NCBI GenBank assembly: GCA_045595165.1
Contig: JAZNZY010000008.1
Location: 1-60,938 of the forward strand
Source of the DNA: SFLA01 sp045595165
GTDB taxonomy: Bacteria > Bacillota > Clostridia > Oscillospirales > CAG-382
DNA length: 60,938 nucleotides
Reading direction: 5' to 3'
Of the stretch, positions 50,388 through 59,969 are shown in pieces (position 1 is the first letter of the stretch; the number at the start of each line of letters is the position of its first letter). Both the position numbers and the translations under genes were made by a program. The notes under the pieces were generated by a model. That model made no database searches, was not told the DNA's origin, and worked only from the letters and a program-made list of their open reading frames with translations.

Positions 50388-51515
50388 TTATTTATAAAGG
50401 CGCACGTACTCAAGGGGGTTGACGGTCTGTCCGTCAAAGCGGATCTCAAAGTGAAGGTGAGGTCCAGTTACAAAGCCAGTGTCGCCGATATTGCCTATAA
50501 TCTGTCCCTGCTCTACAAATTCGCCAACTTCTACTTTTACAGTACTGCAGTGAGCATATCTCGTTTCAGATCCGTCTTCGTGCTGAATAAGGATAACAAG
50601 ACCGTAAGTACCGGAATAGTCCGCAAAGGTAACAACGCCGTCACGGGCAGCCCAGAAAGGATCTCCATAGCAGGAAACACCGAAACCGCCGATAATATCA
50701 ATACCCGTATGCCAGCCCATACTGCGCCAGCCGTAATAGGAAGAAATAAATCCGCCGTCATAAGGCATAATAAAAGGACTATCGTCTACAGAAGTGCTTC
50801 CCGAAGCGGCGGTCATACGTTCATTATCCAGAACGCCGCGCTCAATAACACGGTCAACAGCTTCTACAACAACGGTGGAAGAAAGGTATTTCTTGGAAAT
50901 ACACTCACCGTTTATATATACGTTTTCATAAGTATCTTCGGTAATTCCGTCTTGTCCCTCGGTAACGACTACGTCCTCGTGAGTAGAGAGGAGGTTGCTG
51001 TTATCAACGTAAACAACGTCAGACTCGAGAACGGTGACAACCTTGCTTTCCGTAGTAACGCGGAGGTTAAGATTTACACCAATGGCTTCTCCCGTATAAT
51101 CCTTGAGAGAAACGGTATAAGAGGATTCGCTTTCAATACCGAGGAGTGCGGAAAGCTCAGCCGCGGTAACGAATGCGTTTTCATCATACTCGCCGTAAAC
51201 GGTGGTAATGGTATTTGTAAAGGAACCGTTGGTAACAATATCCCCCTCAAACTCGTTCAAGCGGGAATCCAACACGTATTCCAGAGTATCCTGTATAACA
51301 GCTTCTATCGATGTGGCGGCAATAAGCTTGCCGTCAACATACAAACCATATCCTGTGCGCAGCGTCTGATTCTGAGCGGGAGAAGATGTGTCCCAAACCG
51401 CTTCGGGCGCTCTGCCCGCAAAGGCAACGGACGCGACGGTGACAAGGATCAAAAGGAATGTGATCGTACTTATTAAAGCCGGCTTTTTAGCAAGAATCTT
51501 TAAAATTCTCTTCAA
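50388..51515 (-). CDS. M23 peptidase with G5 domain
   Basis: The 375-residue product has an N-terminal membrane anchor (about 10-32), a central region with a G5 domain (about 165-240) and a C-terminal LytM/M23 peptidase with H-T-G-I-D (metal H and D), H-x-H in P-H-L-H-F-E-I. It cleaves peptidoglycan cross-links or acts as a divisome/sporulation-type peptidase. I set TTG 51515 as start because the longer frame has no binding site and the anchor begins just behind. It is next to gdhA, 15 bases apart. Confidence 0.85.
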   Translation of the reverse strand: MKRILKILAKKPALISTITFLLILVTVASVAFAGRAPEAVWDTSSPAQNQTLRTGYGLYVDGKLIAATSIEAVIQDTLEYVLDSRLNEFEGDIVTNGSFTNTITTVYGEYDENAFVTAAELSALLGIESESSYTVSLKDYTGEAIGVNLNLRVTTESKVVTVLESDVVYVDNSNLLSTHEDVVVTEGQDGITEDTYENVYINGECISKKYLSSTVVVEAVDRVIERGVLDNERMTAASGSTSVDDSPFIMPYDGGFISSYYGWRSMGWHTGIDIIGGFGVSCYGDPFWAARDGVVTFADYSGTYGLVILIQHEDGSETRYAHCSTVKVEVGEFVEQGQIIGNIGDTGFVTGPHLHFEIRFDGQTVNPLEYVRLYK

Positions 51516-51705
51516 AAAAAATGCCCCTACTTTCCACAATAATTTGCAGGTATTATAGCACCTAATTATGAACAAATTGTTACGAAATATTAAAGTATTT
51601 GTGTCATATTTCAAAAAACAGCGAATTTATCATAATTATTTACAAAATGTACTGTTATTTAAGTCTATATGATGGTATTATAATAAACGGAAAGGAGATG
51701 TTTAT

Positions 51706-52794
51706 ATGAAAGAAAAGAGGCTGTTCACCCCCGTAATAATTACCGCTTTTTCAGTATTCGGGTGCAGCTTGCTGGTATATATCACAGCAAGATTTTCTCC
51801 CGCATTTGCAGAATGGTGGACAAGGTATCCCTCCCAATGGATACGGGGCTTGCTTGCCGCCGTTACCAACCCTATCCCCTTTTCATTAGCCGAAATGGTG
51901 CTATTTTTGCTTATTCCCTGCGCGGTGTTGTACATGCTTGTTTCCAACAAATATATATGCACGGAGGATCCCAAAAAGTACTACAGATGTCTGCGTCCTC
52001 TTTTGGTCGTTATTCTGGTGTTGGCTTCTACATTTCTCGGCGTGTTCGGACCGTGTTACTTCCGAAACACCCTTGACCAAAACCTGAATATTGAGAAAAA
52101 CGACGTAACCCCGCAGGAATTAAAATATACCGCGGAGAGAGTGATCGAAGAGATCAACACTCTGTCGGTAACAACGGACTCCTCGGGTGCTACCGTGCTT
52201 ATGGGCGGATATGATGAATTAATAAAAGAGATTAAAATATCCTTCAAGGATTACTGCAGCCGTAACGATTATATCTCCTGGTTTGATTCGGCCCCCAAGC
52301 TTATTTCCCTTTCCCCTATAATGACATATACTCATATATCAGGATTATACTCCTTTTTCACCGGAGAAGCAAATATAAATTTTAATTATCCGGATTTTGT
52401 TATGCCATTTACCGTGGCACACGAAATGGCACACCAGAGAGGCATTGCCAGAGAGGACGAAGCAAACTTCGTGGCGTTTTTGGTATGTATAAACAGTGAT
52501 AACGATTACGTGCGCTACAGCGGTCTGTTTAACATGCTGGAATACCTCCTCTCCGCTCTGAACAAGGCGGACAATGAGCTATACAAAGAATTGGTAAAGG
52601 AAAGCATTACCCCGGCGATAAGAGCGGAGCTTGTTTCTTATGCTGAGTTTTTCAAAAAGTATTCCGATTCCACGGCATCTCAGGTAGTGGGAAGCATAAA
52701 CAATTCTTATCTGGAAAGTCAGGGACAGCAAGCGGGAAGCGCCAGTTACGGTCTGGTGGTAGACCTTGCGGTGGCATATTACAAAGATAAATAA
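51706..52794 (+). CDS. DUF3810 zinc-protease-like membrane protein
   Basis: The 362-residue protein has three TM helices (about 9-30, 60-80, 98-118) and H-E-M-A-H-Q-R-G (about 243) with later E-D-E-A-N-F, the H-E-x-x-H...E zinc pattern of the DUF3810 family. The external or cytoplasmic peptidase substrate is unknown. ATG follows AAAGGAG; a terminator follows directly. Confidence 0.85.
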   Translation: MKEKRLFTPVIITAFSVFGCSLLVYITARFSPAFAEWWTRYPSQWIRGLLAAVTNPIPFSLAEMVLFLLIPCAVLYMLVSNKYICTEDPKKYYRCLRPLLVVILVLASTFLGVFGPCYFRNTLDQNLNIEKNDVTPQELKYTAERVIEEINTLSVTTDSSGATVLMGGYDELIKEIKISFKDYCSRNDYISWFDSAPKLISLSPIMTYTHISGLYSFFTGEANINFNYPDFVMPFTVAHEMAHQRGIAREDEANFVAFLVCINSDNDYVRYSGLFNMLEYLLSALNKADNELYKELVKESITPAIRAELVSYAEFFKKYSDSTASQVVGSINNSYLESQGQQAGSASYGLVVDLAVAYYKDK

Positions 52795-52802
52795 ACTTTT
52801 TT

Positions 52803-52834
52803 CTGCCGAATTTTTAATTTCGGCAGATTTTTTT
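52803..52834 (+). terminator. terminator
   Basis: CTGCCGAA-N8-TTCGGCAG followed by ATTTTTTTT. Confidence 0.88.
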
Positions 52835-52844
52835 GAAAAAAGTA

Positions 52845-52873
52845 TTGACAAATTTGGTTGGTTGTTGTAGACT
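52845..52873 (+). promoter_or_regulatory. promoter of the second BlaI-M56 pair
   Basis: TTGACA (52845-52850) and TAGACT (52868-52873) are 17 bases apart. GGTTGGTTGTTGTAGACTAAGT lacks the GACAARTGTAGTC operator of the element's locus, so the two repressors should not cross-regulate. Confidence 0.7.
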
Positions 52874-52941
52874 AAGTCCAGAGGTTGGTAGTTACAAACC
52901 TCCGTGTGCACACAAAACGGTTAAAAAAAGAGGTAACGAAA

Positions 52942-53304
52942 ATGGACAATTTAAGATTATGCGAAAGCGATTACAGATTTATGTCTGTGGTATGGGATAA
53001 CGAGCCGGTGGCATCGGGCAAGTTGGTTGAGCTTTGCGCCGACAGACTGGGATGGAAAAAATCCACGACCTATACCACTCTTAAAAAGCTGTGCGAAAAA
53101 GGTTACGCCCAAAACGAAAACACTGTTGTAACCTCCATTATCCCCAGAGAAAGCGTGCAAAAGGATTCCAGCGAGCATTTTGTGAGAAACACATTCGAAG
53201 GCTCTCTGCCTAAATTCCTTGTTGCTTTTCTGGGAGGAAAAACACTTTCCGAAGAGGAGAGCGAAGAGCTGAAGCGTCTTATCGACGAGCATAAGGAGAA
53301 ATAG
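52942..53304 (+). CDS. BlaI/MecI-family repressor, second copy
   Basis: The 120-residue winged-helix repressor has L-C-E-S-D-Y-R-F-M-S-V-V-W-D, the recognition segment K-K-S-T-T-Y-T-T-L-K-K-L-C-E-K-G and a C-terminal dimer part. ATG 52942 follows AAGAGGTAAC. The M56 gene starts one base after its stop. It is chromosomal, unlike the copy at 9998. Confidence 0.92.
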   Translation: MDNLRLCESDYRFMSVVWDNEPVASGKLVELCADRLGWKKSTTYTTLKKLCEKGYAQNENTVVTSIIPRESVQKDSSEHFVRNTFEGSLPKFLVAFLGGKTLSEEESEELKRLIDEHKEK

Positions 53305-53305
53305 T

Positions 53306-54946
53306 ATGAGTGCGGTATTTGAAACTGTGCTGGAAATGAACTTAAAGGCTTGTTTTGTCATTGCCGTAATAATGATTGCAAGACTTATTCTTACGCGGGC
53401 ACCTAAAAAGCATTCTTATATTCTCTGGGCAGCCGCCGCATTGAGGCTGTGCCTTCCCTTCAGCGTGGGAACAAGGCTGAGCATATTCGGAATAAGCCGT
53501 TTTTTTGACAGCGCGAACGCAAAAACGGTTATAACCGATCCTATTCCCGGAACTACTGTAATTCCCGATGTAATTCCGGATATGGGCAGCCAAGACGTTA
53601 TAACCGATATTGCCGGCGATCCCGTTATATCCGTAAGCCACGGTATATCCGTAATGCAGATACTTGCCGCATTTTGGCTGTGCGGTGTTGTTGCTATGCT
53701 TATATACGGAATTATTTCCTATATAATAGTTTACAGGCGTATGTCCACCGCCACCCGCTATGAGAAAAACGTATTCTGCTCCGAAAACGTGCTTTCCCCC
53801 TTTACCCTTGGATTTATTAAGCCCAGAATTTATATTCCCTACGGACTTGATGATATTACAAGAGAAAAGGTTATCGCCCACGAAAGATGTCATATTAACC
53901 GTTTTGACCATATAGTAAAGCCCTTTGCATTTATATTGCTCGCAGTTCATTGGTTTAACCCTCTGTGCTGGCTCGCCTTCAACCGTATGAGCCTTGATAT
54001 GGAAATGAGCTGCGATGAAAAGCTGTTACGCACACAAGGAGATGAAGAAATGAAAAAAGTATATACCAAAGCTCTGCTTTCTTTCGCTTCCAACCGCCGC
54101 TTCCCCGCACCCGGTCCCGTTAATTTCAACGAAAGCGGTAACGCGAAAAAGAGAATAAGCAATTCCCTTAATTATAAAAAGCCCCGTGTCTGGGTTTCCG
54201 TACTGGCATACGTATTCTGCGCGGTAATGCTGGTTGCCTGCGCTACCGATGCAAGCGGAACCACTTATACGGATATAAACAAGATGGTATTCAAGGACGC
54301 GCCCTACGTTATAACCTACCAAAGCAACGGCGACGGCACCTGCACCGTAACCGATATTATTATCGATTACTCCGCAGAAACGAAAGTAACCGTAGTTATT
54401 CCCGAACTTTCTCCCGAAGGCGACAAGGTTACGAAGGTAGAAATAGAGGGCTTCAATACTCTTGCCACACTCAATGTACCCGTGCTGGTAACAAACGAAA
54501 GCTTTGATGAGATCAAAGCGGCTTTAAAAGAGGCAAACGCAGACGAAAGAGATATAAGAAGATTTATTTCCTTCTACGATCCTCACGAGCAGGACGGTAT
54601 CTACGTACTGGAGCCTGCGATAATCGAAGAAGAGTACAACAGATTATCCGTTATTCTTGCAAATATCGGCTACACCTCCCAGAACGCATACGATGCCGCC
54701 GTTGAAGTAGTAAACACCGTGCCTGCAACCGGCGAAGAAGCAGATGAATTAAGACTCGAAGCCTTTGGCTATTTCTACCACAGCGCAAATAAGATCAAAT
54801 GTATAATCGTGCCCGAAGAAGCAGGGGTAAACGGCACAGGAAACGTGACGATCCTTTATCACACAGTAGACGATGATTATATATCCGGTTATCTCGGCGA
54901 AACAAGTTTCGTACCGGAAACGGAAAATACTACTTCACAACATTAA
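53306..54946 (+). CDS. BlaR1-like M56 sensor metalloprotease, second copy
   Basis: The 546-residue protein has four TM helices (about 10-30, 36-55, 115-140, 295-312), the zinc motif H-E-R-C-H (192-196) and M-E-M-S-C-D-E-K for the third ligand. The external domain (about 315-546) differs from that at 10396 and has no penicillin-binding motif. No transporter genes follow here, so the target genes lie elsewhere. A terminator follows. Confidence 0.88.
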   Translation: MSAVFETVLEMNLKACFVIAVIMIARLILTRAPKKHSYILWAAAALRLCLPFSVGTRLSIFGISRFFDSANAKTVITDPIPGTTVIPDVIPDMGSQDVITDIAGDPVISVSHGISVMQILAAFWLCGVVAMLIYGIISYIIVYRRMSTATRYEKNVFCSENVLSPFTLGFIKPRIYIPYGLDDITREKVIAHERCHINRFDHIVKPFAFILLAVHWFNPLCWLAFNRMSLDMEMSCDEKLLRTQGDEEMKKVYTKALLSFASNRRFPAPGPVNFNESGNAKKRISNSLNYKKPRVWVSVLAYVFCAVMLVACATDASGTTYTDINKMVFKDAPYVITYQSNGDGTCTVTDIIIDYSAETKVTVVIPELSPEGDKVTKVEIEGFNTLATLNVPVLVTNESFDEIKAALKEANADERDIRRFISFYDPHEQDGIYVLEPAIIEEEYNRLSVILANIGYTSQNAYDAAVEVVNTVPATGEEADELRLEAFGYFYHSANKIKCIIVPEEAGVNGTGNVTILYHTVDDDYISGYLGETSFVPETENTTSQH

Positions 54947-54965
54947 ACCTCAAATAACGCAGACA

Positions 54966-54995
54966 CCCCCGAAGAAAAACGCTTCGGGGGTTGAA
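54966..54995. terminator. bidirectional terminator
   Basis: CCCCCGAAG-N7-CTTCGGGGG lies between two convergent genes. Confidence 0.82.
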
Positions 54996-54997
54996 TT

Positions 54998-55771
54998 TTA
55001 CTTGATATTTTCGGTTATATCCATAAACTGTGCTTCACGGATCACGGGAGGCACAGTTATCTTTTTACGCAATATACAATAAATTATTGCACCGAGAGGG
55101 ATTGCGGCTTTAATGGAAGTGTTTATGCTATCCGAATAAACGGACGAAAACGGAAGTGCGAAAACAGCGCCCCAATTAATACCGAATTCATATCCAAAGG
55201 TTACGGTAAAGGCAAAGCCGCAGAGAATAACAATTATCCACAGCGCCTTTTTGCGCACCCTGCGTCTTGCGCAGTCAATAACCATCCACACGCAAAATGC
55301 GGTAGCTGCCAATGAAACCACAACCGTTATAAGCTTAAAGGGTTTTATCTCTGTTGAAGAAAGGGCAGTCTGGGGAGTTATATTAAATGTATAAAAAGTA
55401 TCATTCTCTGCCAGATACACCGTTTCCACAACGTAGCCTTTATCCTTATTCGTCGACATTTCAAAGGTATAAGAATAATAAGATACGCCGTTTTTTGTGG
55501 TGCGGGACCATTTGGTCTGCTTTAACGAATACTCCTCTACCCCTTCAAGATGAGCGCTCATACGATTACAAAACTCATAAAAGGATTCGGTATCCGTATT
55601 CTTAAAGTAGCTTTGGGCGGCAGAATAATCCTTTTGAATAAGCAGATCCAAAAATTCTTCGGTAACGGCTCTTGCATCTGCCTCCGTAGCGGCGGCACAG
55701 CCGCCAAAGCACAATATTGCAATTACAAAAACCAACAAGGTTATAATAACGGATAACCGTTTACCTGCCAT
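54998..55771 (-). CDS. lipoprotein-like membrane protein
   Basis: The 257-residue protein has a signal segment with lipobox-like C-F-G-G-C near residue 27, an external domain (30-155) and three further TM helices (about 158-178, 187-205, 225-240). No family motif is visible. ATG 55771 follows AAAGGAGC; a longer frame would overlap the next gene upstream. It lies 16 bases after the ADP-ribosylglycohydrolase gene, so both may be one operon. Confidence 0.62.
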   Translation of the reverse strand: MAGKRLSVIITLLVFVIAILCFGGCAAATEADARAVTEEFLDLLIQKDYSAAQSYFKNTDTESFYEFCNRMSAHLEGVEEYSLKQTKWSRTTKNGVSYYSYTFEMSTNKDKGYVVETVYLAENDTFYTFNITPQTALSSTEIKPFKLITVVVSLAATAFCVWMVIDCARRRVRKKALWIIVILCGFAFTVTFGYEFGINWGAVFALPFSSVYSDSINTSIKAAIPLGAIIYCILRKKITVPPVIREAQFMDITENIK

Positions 55772-55787
55772 AGGGAATGCTCCTTTG

Positions 55788-57755
55788 TTATTCATTTTCG
55801 GTAGCTTCAATTTCGTTGCCCATTACCGCAAGTTCTGAAACGGAGATAAAGCCTGCCGATCCGCCTGCCGTACCGATAATACGTATGCCTTGACATTCGA
55901 TTTTATTAAAGGTAAATACGTACTCTTCAAAATGAGCACCGAAATCGCTTTGCAGGTTGCCTGCGGGATACTTAGGAGATACTTTAACCTTGCTTATATC
56001 CGTCCAGGTGCCGTTAATAAGTGCCTGAACCGTAACGTCCCCGTTAGCAAACCAACCGCCGTTATCGAAATTCATACCTTCGGTAAATATAACCTTATCT
56101 ACCTCATAGGTTTTGTCAAACAAATATCCCACGTAATCCTTATGGGTATTGAGGTAGCCGTTGTAAGTATCGTACTGGGTGGCAAGACTTACCCCTGCCG
56201 CTTCGTTATTAATAATGAATATGTCCATACAGCCGGTTCCTGTAGGCGCGGTTACACTGCATACGGGAACCATAAAGGGAGCAATATTGCGGTATTCGCC
56301 TGCGTTGCCAAAGTTAACCTCTTCTATCTCGGTGACAGTTACGGTTTCCGTGGCGACGGTGGAATTTCCCTTGATATCCGTAACGGTGCAGGTAATGGTG
56401 TATTCGCCGGGCTCATAATATTTATAGCCCGCCACGTTTTCGTGGGTGACAAAACCGTTGCCGAAATCCAGAACAGTACTTGCTATTCCGGGTACAGAGG
56501 AAGCATTAACGCTTATTTTAACCTTATTTTTGTTTACGGTTGCAGAAAACACAACGGTAGGGGCTTCGGGCCATTGTTCGGTAGGAAGAACTTCGGTTTC
56601 TGTGGGAGTTATTTCCCAATATCCTTCTCTGGGCGAAGCAAGGCGTTCCTTGAGCAGCTTTACAATAGCATCAGCCGCGCCGTTAAGATCATATTCGGTA
56701 TAAGAAAAATTAGTGCCGGTTTTGGCTAAACCGTTTTTATATTTTTCGGGTATGGCATCAAAGCCGTACATAGTACCAAGAAAACCGCCTACCGTAGAGG
56801 CGTTGCAATCGTTATCCTGACCGCAGCGGAGTGCGATGGTAAGGGATTTTTCAAAATCTCCTTCGCCGTATAGAATTCCCATCAGAACGTATGCCGCATT
56901 AAGCTTTGCGTCTATGTTGGAATCGTACTTTGAATAGGAAACGCAACGGTCATCCGTGCCCCAAAGTGCTTCTATATATTCCCAACATTCTTCCCATGTC
57001 TTACCTTTTTCGTATTGGGAAACGACCTGGTTCATCACTGTTTTGAATTCTGTGCCGTCGGGTATAACGGAAAGAGCCATATCCACAGCCTGATTAATAT
57101 CATCTGCAACAAACGCCGCCGCATTGAGAGAAGCCACAAAAACGCCGCCGTACACGCCGTCGCCATAGCAGATCATATGACCGATCTCATATGCGCGGTC
57201 TGCTGCTTTTTGAACGTCACCTCCGCAGATCAGACCTAAAAAATCAGATTCTATCTGCCAATCTATATCATCACAATGAAGATTGTATTTATAATGTCCG
57301 CTTTCCGAAGGAGAAATTCCGTTTTGCAGATTTTCTCTTGCCTGCTTATTGGCGTGATCAAGAGGATACTCGCTCTTTGCAAATGCCTCTCCCAACAGAT
57401 CAAGACTGCAGTCCCGTCCGTTTTGCTCCATAACCTTTAAAAAGGTCATTTCCACGTACAGATCGTCCTGCCAGAAGGCATTGTTGATATTAAGTGTCGA
57501 AAAATCCGCCACAGCGTCCTCGGGCATAATCTCACCGCGGTAATAAAATTCCACGTCTGCGCCGAAGACAACGCCTGACATTTGTCCGACCAGACCGCCC
57601 AAAACCTTATCATAAAGCTGCTTTTCGGAATATATACCCTTTGCAGTAGGATCAAAGGTATCTACAGAAATATCGGAAGTGTCTTCCCCATCGCCGCAGG
57701 CAACGGCAAAAAGACAAATTACTGTTAAAAGTATAAGCGCAAGTATTTTTTTCAT
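55788..57755 (-). CDS. secreted ADP-ribosylglycohydrolase-like lipoprotein
   Basis: The 655-residue protein has a signal peptide with A-V-A-C lipobox. An ADP-ribosylglycohydrolase-like domain fills about 30-380: G-G-L-V-G-Q-M-S-G-V-V-F-G-A, F-W-Q-D-D-L-Y-V-E-M-T and R-C-G-Q-D-N-D-C-N-A-S-T-V-G-G-F, where the acidic pairs bind two metal ions. A PKD/cadherin-like sandwich (about 400-490) and a discoidin-like domain (about 510-650) follow. Surface display is unusual, since most members act in the cytoplasm; it may act on sugars or external ADP-ribosylated targets. Confidence 0.82.
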   Translation of the reverse strand: MKKILALILLTVICLFAVACGDGEDTSDISVDTFDPTAKGIYSEKQLYDKVLGGLVGQMSGVVFGADVEFYYRGEIMPEDAVADFSTLNINNAFWQDDLYVEMTFLKVMEQNGRDCSLDLLGEAFAKSEYPLDHANKQARENLQNGISPSESGHYKYNLHCDDIDWQIESDFLGLICGGDVQKAADRAYEIGHMICYGDGVYGGVFVASLNAAAFVADDINQAVDMALSVIPDGTEFKTVMNQVVSQYEKGKTWEECWEYIEALWGTDDRCVSYSKYDSNIDAKLNAAYVLMGILYGEGDFEKSLTIALRCGQDNDCNASTVGGFLGTMYGFDAIPEKYKNGLAKTGTNFSYTEYDLNGAADAIVKLLKERLASPREGYWEITPTETEVLPTEQWPEAPTVVFSATVNKNKVKISVNASSVPGIASTVLDFGNGFVTHENVAGYKYYEPGEYTITCTVTDIKGNSTVATETVTVTEIEEVNFGNAGEYRNIAPFMVPVCSVTAPTGTGCMDIFIINNEAAGVSLATQYDTYNGYLNTHKDYVGYLFDKTYEVDKVIFTEGMNFDNGGWFANGDVTVQALINGTWTDISKVKVSPKYPAGNLQSDFGAHFEEYVFTFNKIECQGIRIIGTAGGSAGFISVSELAVMGNEIEATENE

Positions 57756-57865
57756 AGTCTTGCTCCTTTCATACTCCAAATTATACCATATATCGACACA
57801 TTTTGCAAGTACCGCAAAAAAAGAGAAAAAACAGCCGAGAAGATCAGCTGTTTTTAAAAAAAGTT

Positions 57866-57894
57866 AAAGCCTGCTCATAATAAGAGCAGGCTTT
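57866..57894 (-). terminator. terminator of the ribosomal operon
   Basis: AAAGCCTGCTC/GAGCAGGCTTT with a T-run on the minus strand, directly after rplQ. Confidence 0.88.
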
Positions 57895-57901
57895 ATAAAA
57901 C

Positions 57902-58300
57902 TTACTTAGAAGCTTCGTCCTTCTTCTTACCGTCTGCGGGAGCGTAGATCTCCTTAGCCTTGGTGAGAGAAACGATAGCCATTTCAGCGCCGTCGCCGCG
58001 TCTGGGGCCTACCTTAAGAACTCTGGTATAGCCGCCGTTTACTTCGCTGTATGCGGGAGAGATCTCGTCAAACAGCTTCTTAACTACGCCTTCCTTCTTG
58101 AGGAATGCGATTGCACGTCTCTTGTTTGCAAGAGTGTTGGTCTTGCCGAGAGTGATCATTTTATCGGTGAGCGCGCTTACTTCTTTTGCGCGGGTTACAG
58201 TTGTTTCGATCTGACCTTTTTCAAGCAGAAAAGTAACCATGCCCTTGAGCATTGCCATTCTGTGAGCTGTCGGTCTGCCAAGTTTTCTTGTGCCGGGCAT
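57902..58300 (-). CDS. rplQ: 50S ribosomal protein L17
   Basis: The 132-residue protein shows the L17 pattern: M-P-G-T-R-K-L-G-R-P-T-A-H-R at the start, L-L-E-K-G-Q-I-E-T-T-V-T-R-A-K-E and the end V-L-K-V-G-P-R-R-G-D-G-A-E-M-A. It is slightly longer at the C terminus than usual. Last gene of the alpha operon; start follows AGGAGG-like GGAGG. Confidence 0.98.
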   Translation of the reverse strand: MPGTRKLGRPTAHRMAMLKGMVTFLLEKGQIETTVTRAKEVSALTDKMITLGKTNTLANKRRAIAFLKKEGVVKKLFDEISPAYSEVNGGYTRVLKVGPRRGDGAEMAIVSLTKAKEIYAPADGKKKDEASK

Positions 58301-58330
58301 TTTGAGTAGCCTCCTTATGAATTATTATGC

Positions 58331-59278
58331 TTAGTCGTCGGAACGCTTGAGCGTCAGTCCGAGAGACTGAAGCTTCTGGATTACTTCCTCAAGCGACTTC
58401 TTACCGAGGTTACGAACTTTGATCATATCTTCCTCGGTTCTGTTGGTAAGATCGCCCACAGTATCGATACCTGCACGTTTAAGGCAGTTGAAGGATCTGA
58501 CGGACATATCGAGCTCTTCGATAGACATATCGAGAATCTTCGTCATAACGGTTTCTTCTCTATCTACCATAATCTCGGCATTCTTTGCTTCTGCAGAGAG
58601 ATCTATGAACAGGTTGAGGTGCTCACTGAGTATCTTTGCTGCGAGAGAAACTGCTTCCTTCGCATTAATGGTACCGTTGGTGGTCACTTCAAGAGTCAGT
58701 TTGTCGAAGTCGGTTATGTTGCCGACGCGGGTGTTGGACACTGTATAATTTACGTTATATACAGGTGTGTAGATTGAATCGGTATAGATAACACCGATGA
58801 TAGGTGCACCGAGCTGCTTGTTCTTTTCCGAAGATACATATCCTCTGCCGTGGTCAAAGGTAAGCTCCATATAGAAGGGAGCGCCGTCTTCTACGGTTGC
58901 AATATGATGCTCGGGATTGAGAATCTCGATATCGGAATCACACTGAATGTCGCCTGCGGTTACTTCGCCGCCGTGGGCATTGATAACAACAGTCTTGGGG
59001 CTCTGGCTGTAAAGCTTTGCAACGATACCTTTAACATTGAGTACGATTTCCGTAACGTCTTCCTTTACTCCGGGAACGGTGGAGATCTCGTGCAGAACGC
59101 CGTCGATCTTTATGCTGGTTGTAGCAACACCGGGGAGTGAACTGAGCAGTACTCTGCGAAGGGAATTACCGAGAGTAATTCCGTAACCGCGTTCAAGGGG
59201 TTCGATAACAAAAGTTCCGTGTTTGCCATCTTCGCTGATCTCTGCAGTTGCGATGTTCGGTCTTTCGATTTCTATCAT
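58331..59278 (-). CDS. rpoA: RNA polymerase alpha subunit
   Basis: The 315-residue alpha subunit nucleates RNA polymerase assembly. N-terminal domain: P-L-E-R-G-Y-G-I-T-L-G-N-S-L-R-R-V-L-L-S-S-L-P-G. C-terminal domain (about 245-315) with S-V-R-S-F-N-C-L-K-R-A-G-I and V-R-N-L-G-K-K-S-L-E-E binds UP-elements and activators. The 30-bp gap to rplQ and the adjoining genes mark the typical Gram-positive alpha operon. Confidence 0.99.
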   Translation of the reverse strand: MIEIERPNIATAEISEDGKHGTFVIEPLERGYGITLGNSLRRVLLSSLPGVATTSIKIDGVLHEISTVPGVKEDVTEIVLNVKGIVAKLYSQSPKTVVINAHGGEVTAGDIQCDSDIEILNPEHHIATVEDGAPFYMELTFDHGRGYVSSEKNKQLGAPIIGVIYTDSIYTPVYNVNYTVSNTRVGNITDFDKLTLEVTTNGTINAKEAVSLAAKILSEHLNLFIDLSAEAKNAEIMVDREETVMTKILDMSIEELDMSVRSFNCLKRAGIDTVGDLTNRTEEDMIKVRNLGKKSLEEVIQKLQSLGLTLKRSDD

Positions 59279-59320
59279 TTTATAAACCTCCTCATAGGTT
59301 GGTCGGGCTTATATCAAGCC

Positions 59321-59953
59321 TTATTTGGAGTACAACTCGACGATGAGATGCTCTTCGATGGGGAAATCTACGTCTGCACGAGTGGGCAGTTCGGAGATTG
59401 TTGCCTGGATGTTTTCTTTATCCATATCGATCCAAGCGGGTACCTGCCTTGCGGAGATATTCTCGATAAGCATTTTAATCTTTTCAGACTTGCGGCTTGC
59501 TTCTCTAAGGGTGATTACATCGCCCTTCTTAAGAATAACGGAAGGAATATCTACCTTCTTGCCGTTTACTCTGAAGTGGCCGTGAATTACGAGCTGACGT
59601 GCTTCGCGGCGGCTTTCTGCCATACCCATACGGTATACGACATTATCCAACCTTCTTTCGATGGTGGTGAGCAGGTTTTCACCGGTCTGACCGGGCTTCT
59701 TATCTGCTTTTACGAAATAGGTCTTAAACTGCTTCTCCAGGATACCGTAGTACCTCTTTGCCTTCTGCTTCTCACGGAGCTGAAGACCGTATTCCTTGGT
59801 TCTCTTTCTTCCGCCGGCTGCGCCGTGCTGTCCGGGTGCCTGACCTCTGCGGGCTACTGCACACTTATCGGAAAAGCATCTCTCGCCTTTAAGGAAGAGT
59901 TTGGTGCCTTCTCTGCGGCACAATCTGCAAGCGGGACCAGTATATCTTGCCAT
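59321..59953 (-). CDS. rpsD: 30S ribosomal protein S4
   Basis: The 210-residue primary 16S-binding protein has an N-terminal C-R-L-C-R-R-E-G region with cysteines (zinc-type S4, C-x2-C near residues 9-12, then C-F near 27), the S4 RNA-binding domain (about 98-160: R-L-D-N-V-V-Y-R-M-G, R-Q-L-V-I-H-G-H) and the usual end. It controls its operon in many bacteria by binding the leader RNA; a leader is not visible here. Confidence 0.98.
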   Translation of the reverse strand: MARYTGPACRLCRREGTKLFLKGERCFSDKCAVARRGQAPGQHGAAGGRKRTKEYGLQLREKQKAKRYYGILEKQFKTYFVKADKKPGQTGENLLTTIERRLDNVVYRMGMAESRREARQLVIHGHFRVNGKKVDIPSVILKKGDVITLREASRKSEKIKMLIENISARQVPAWIDMDKENIQATISELPTRADVDFPIEEHLIVELYSK

Positions 59954-59969
59954 TACATTTCCTCCGTAA

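Noticed and set aside
49464..51476. 670-codon frame opposite gdhA and the M23 peptidase gene
   Set aside because: Antisense shadow caused by codon bias; both minus-strand genes show intact family motifs.
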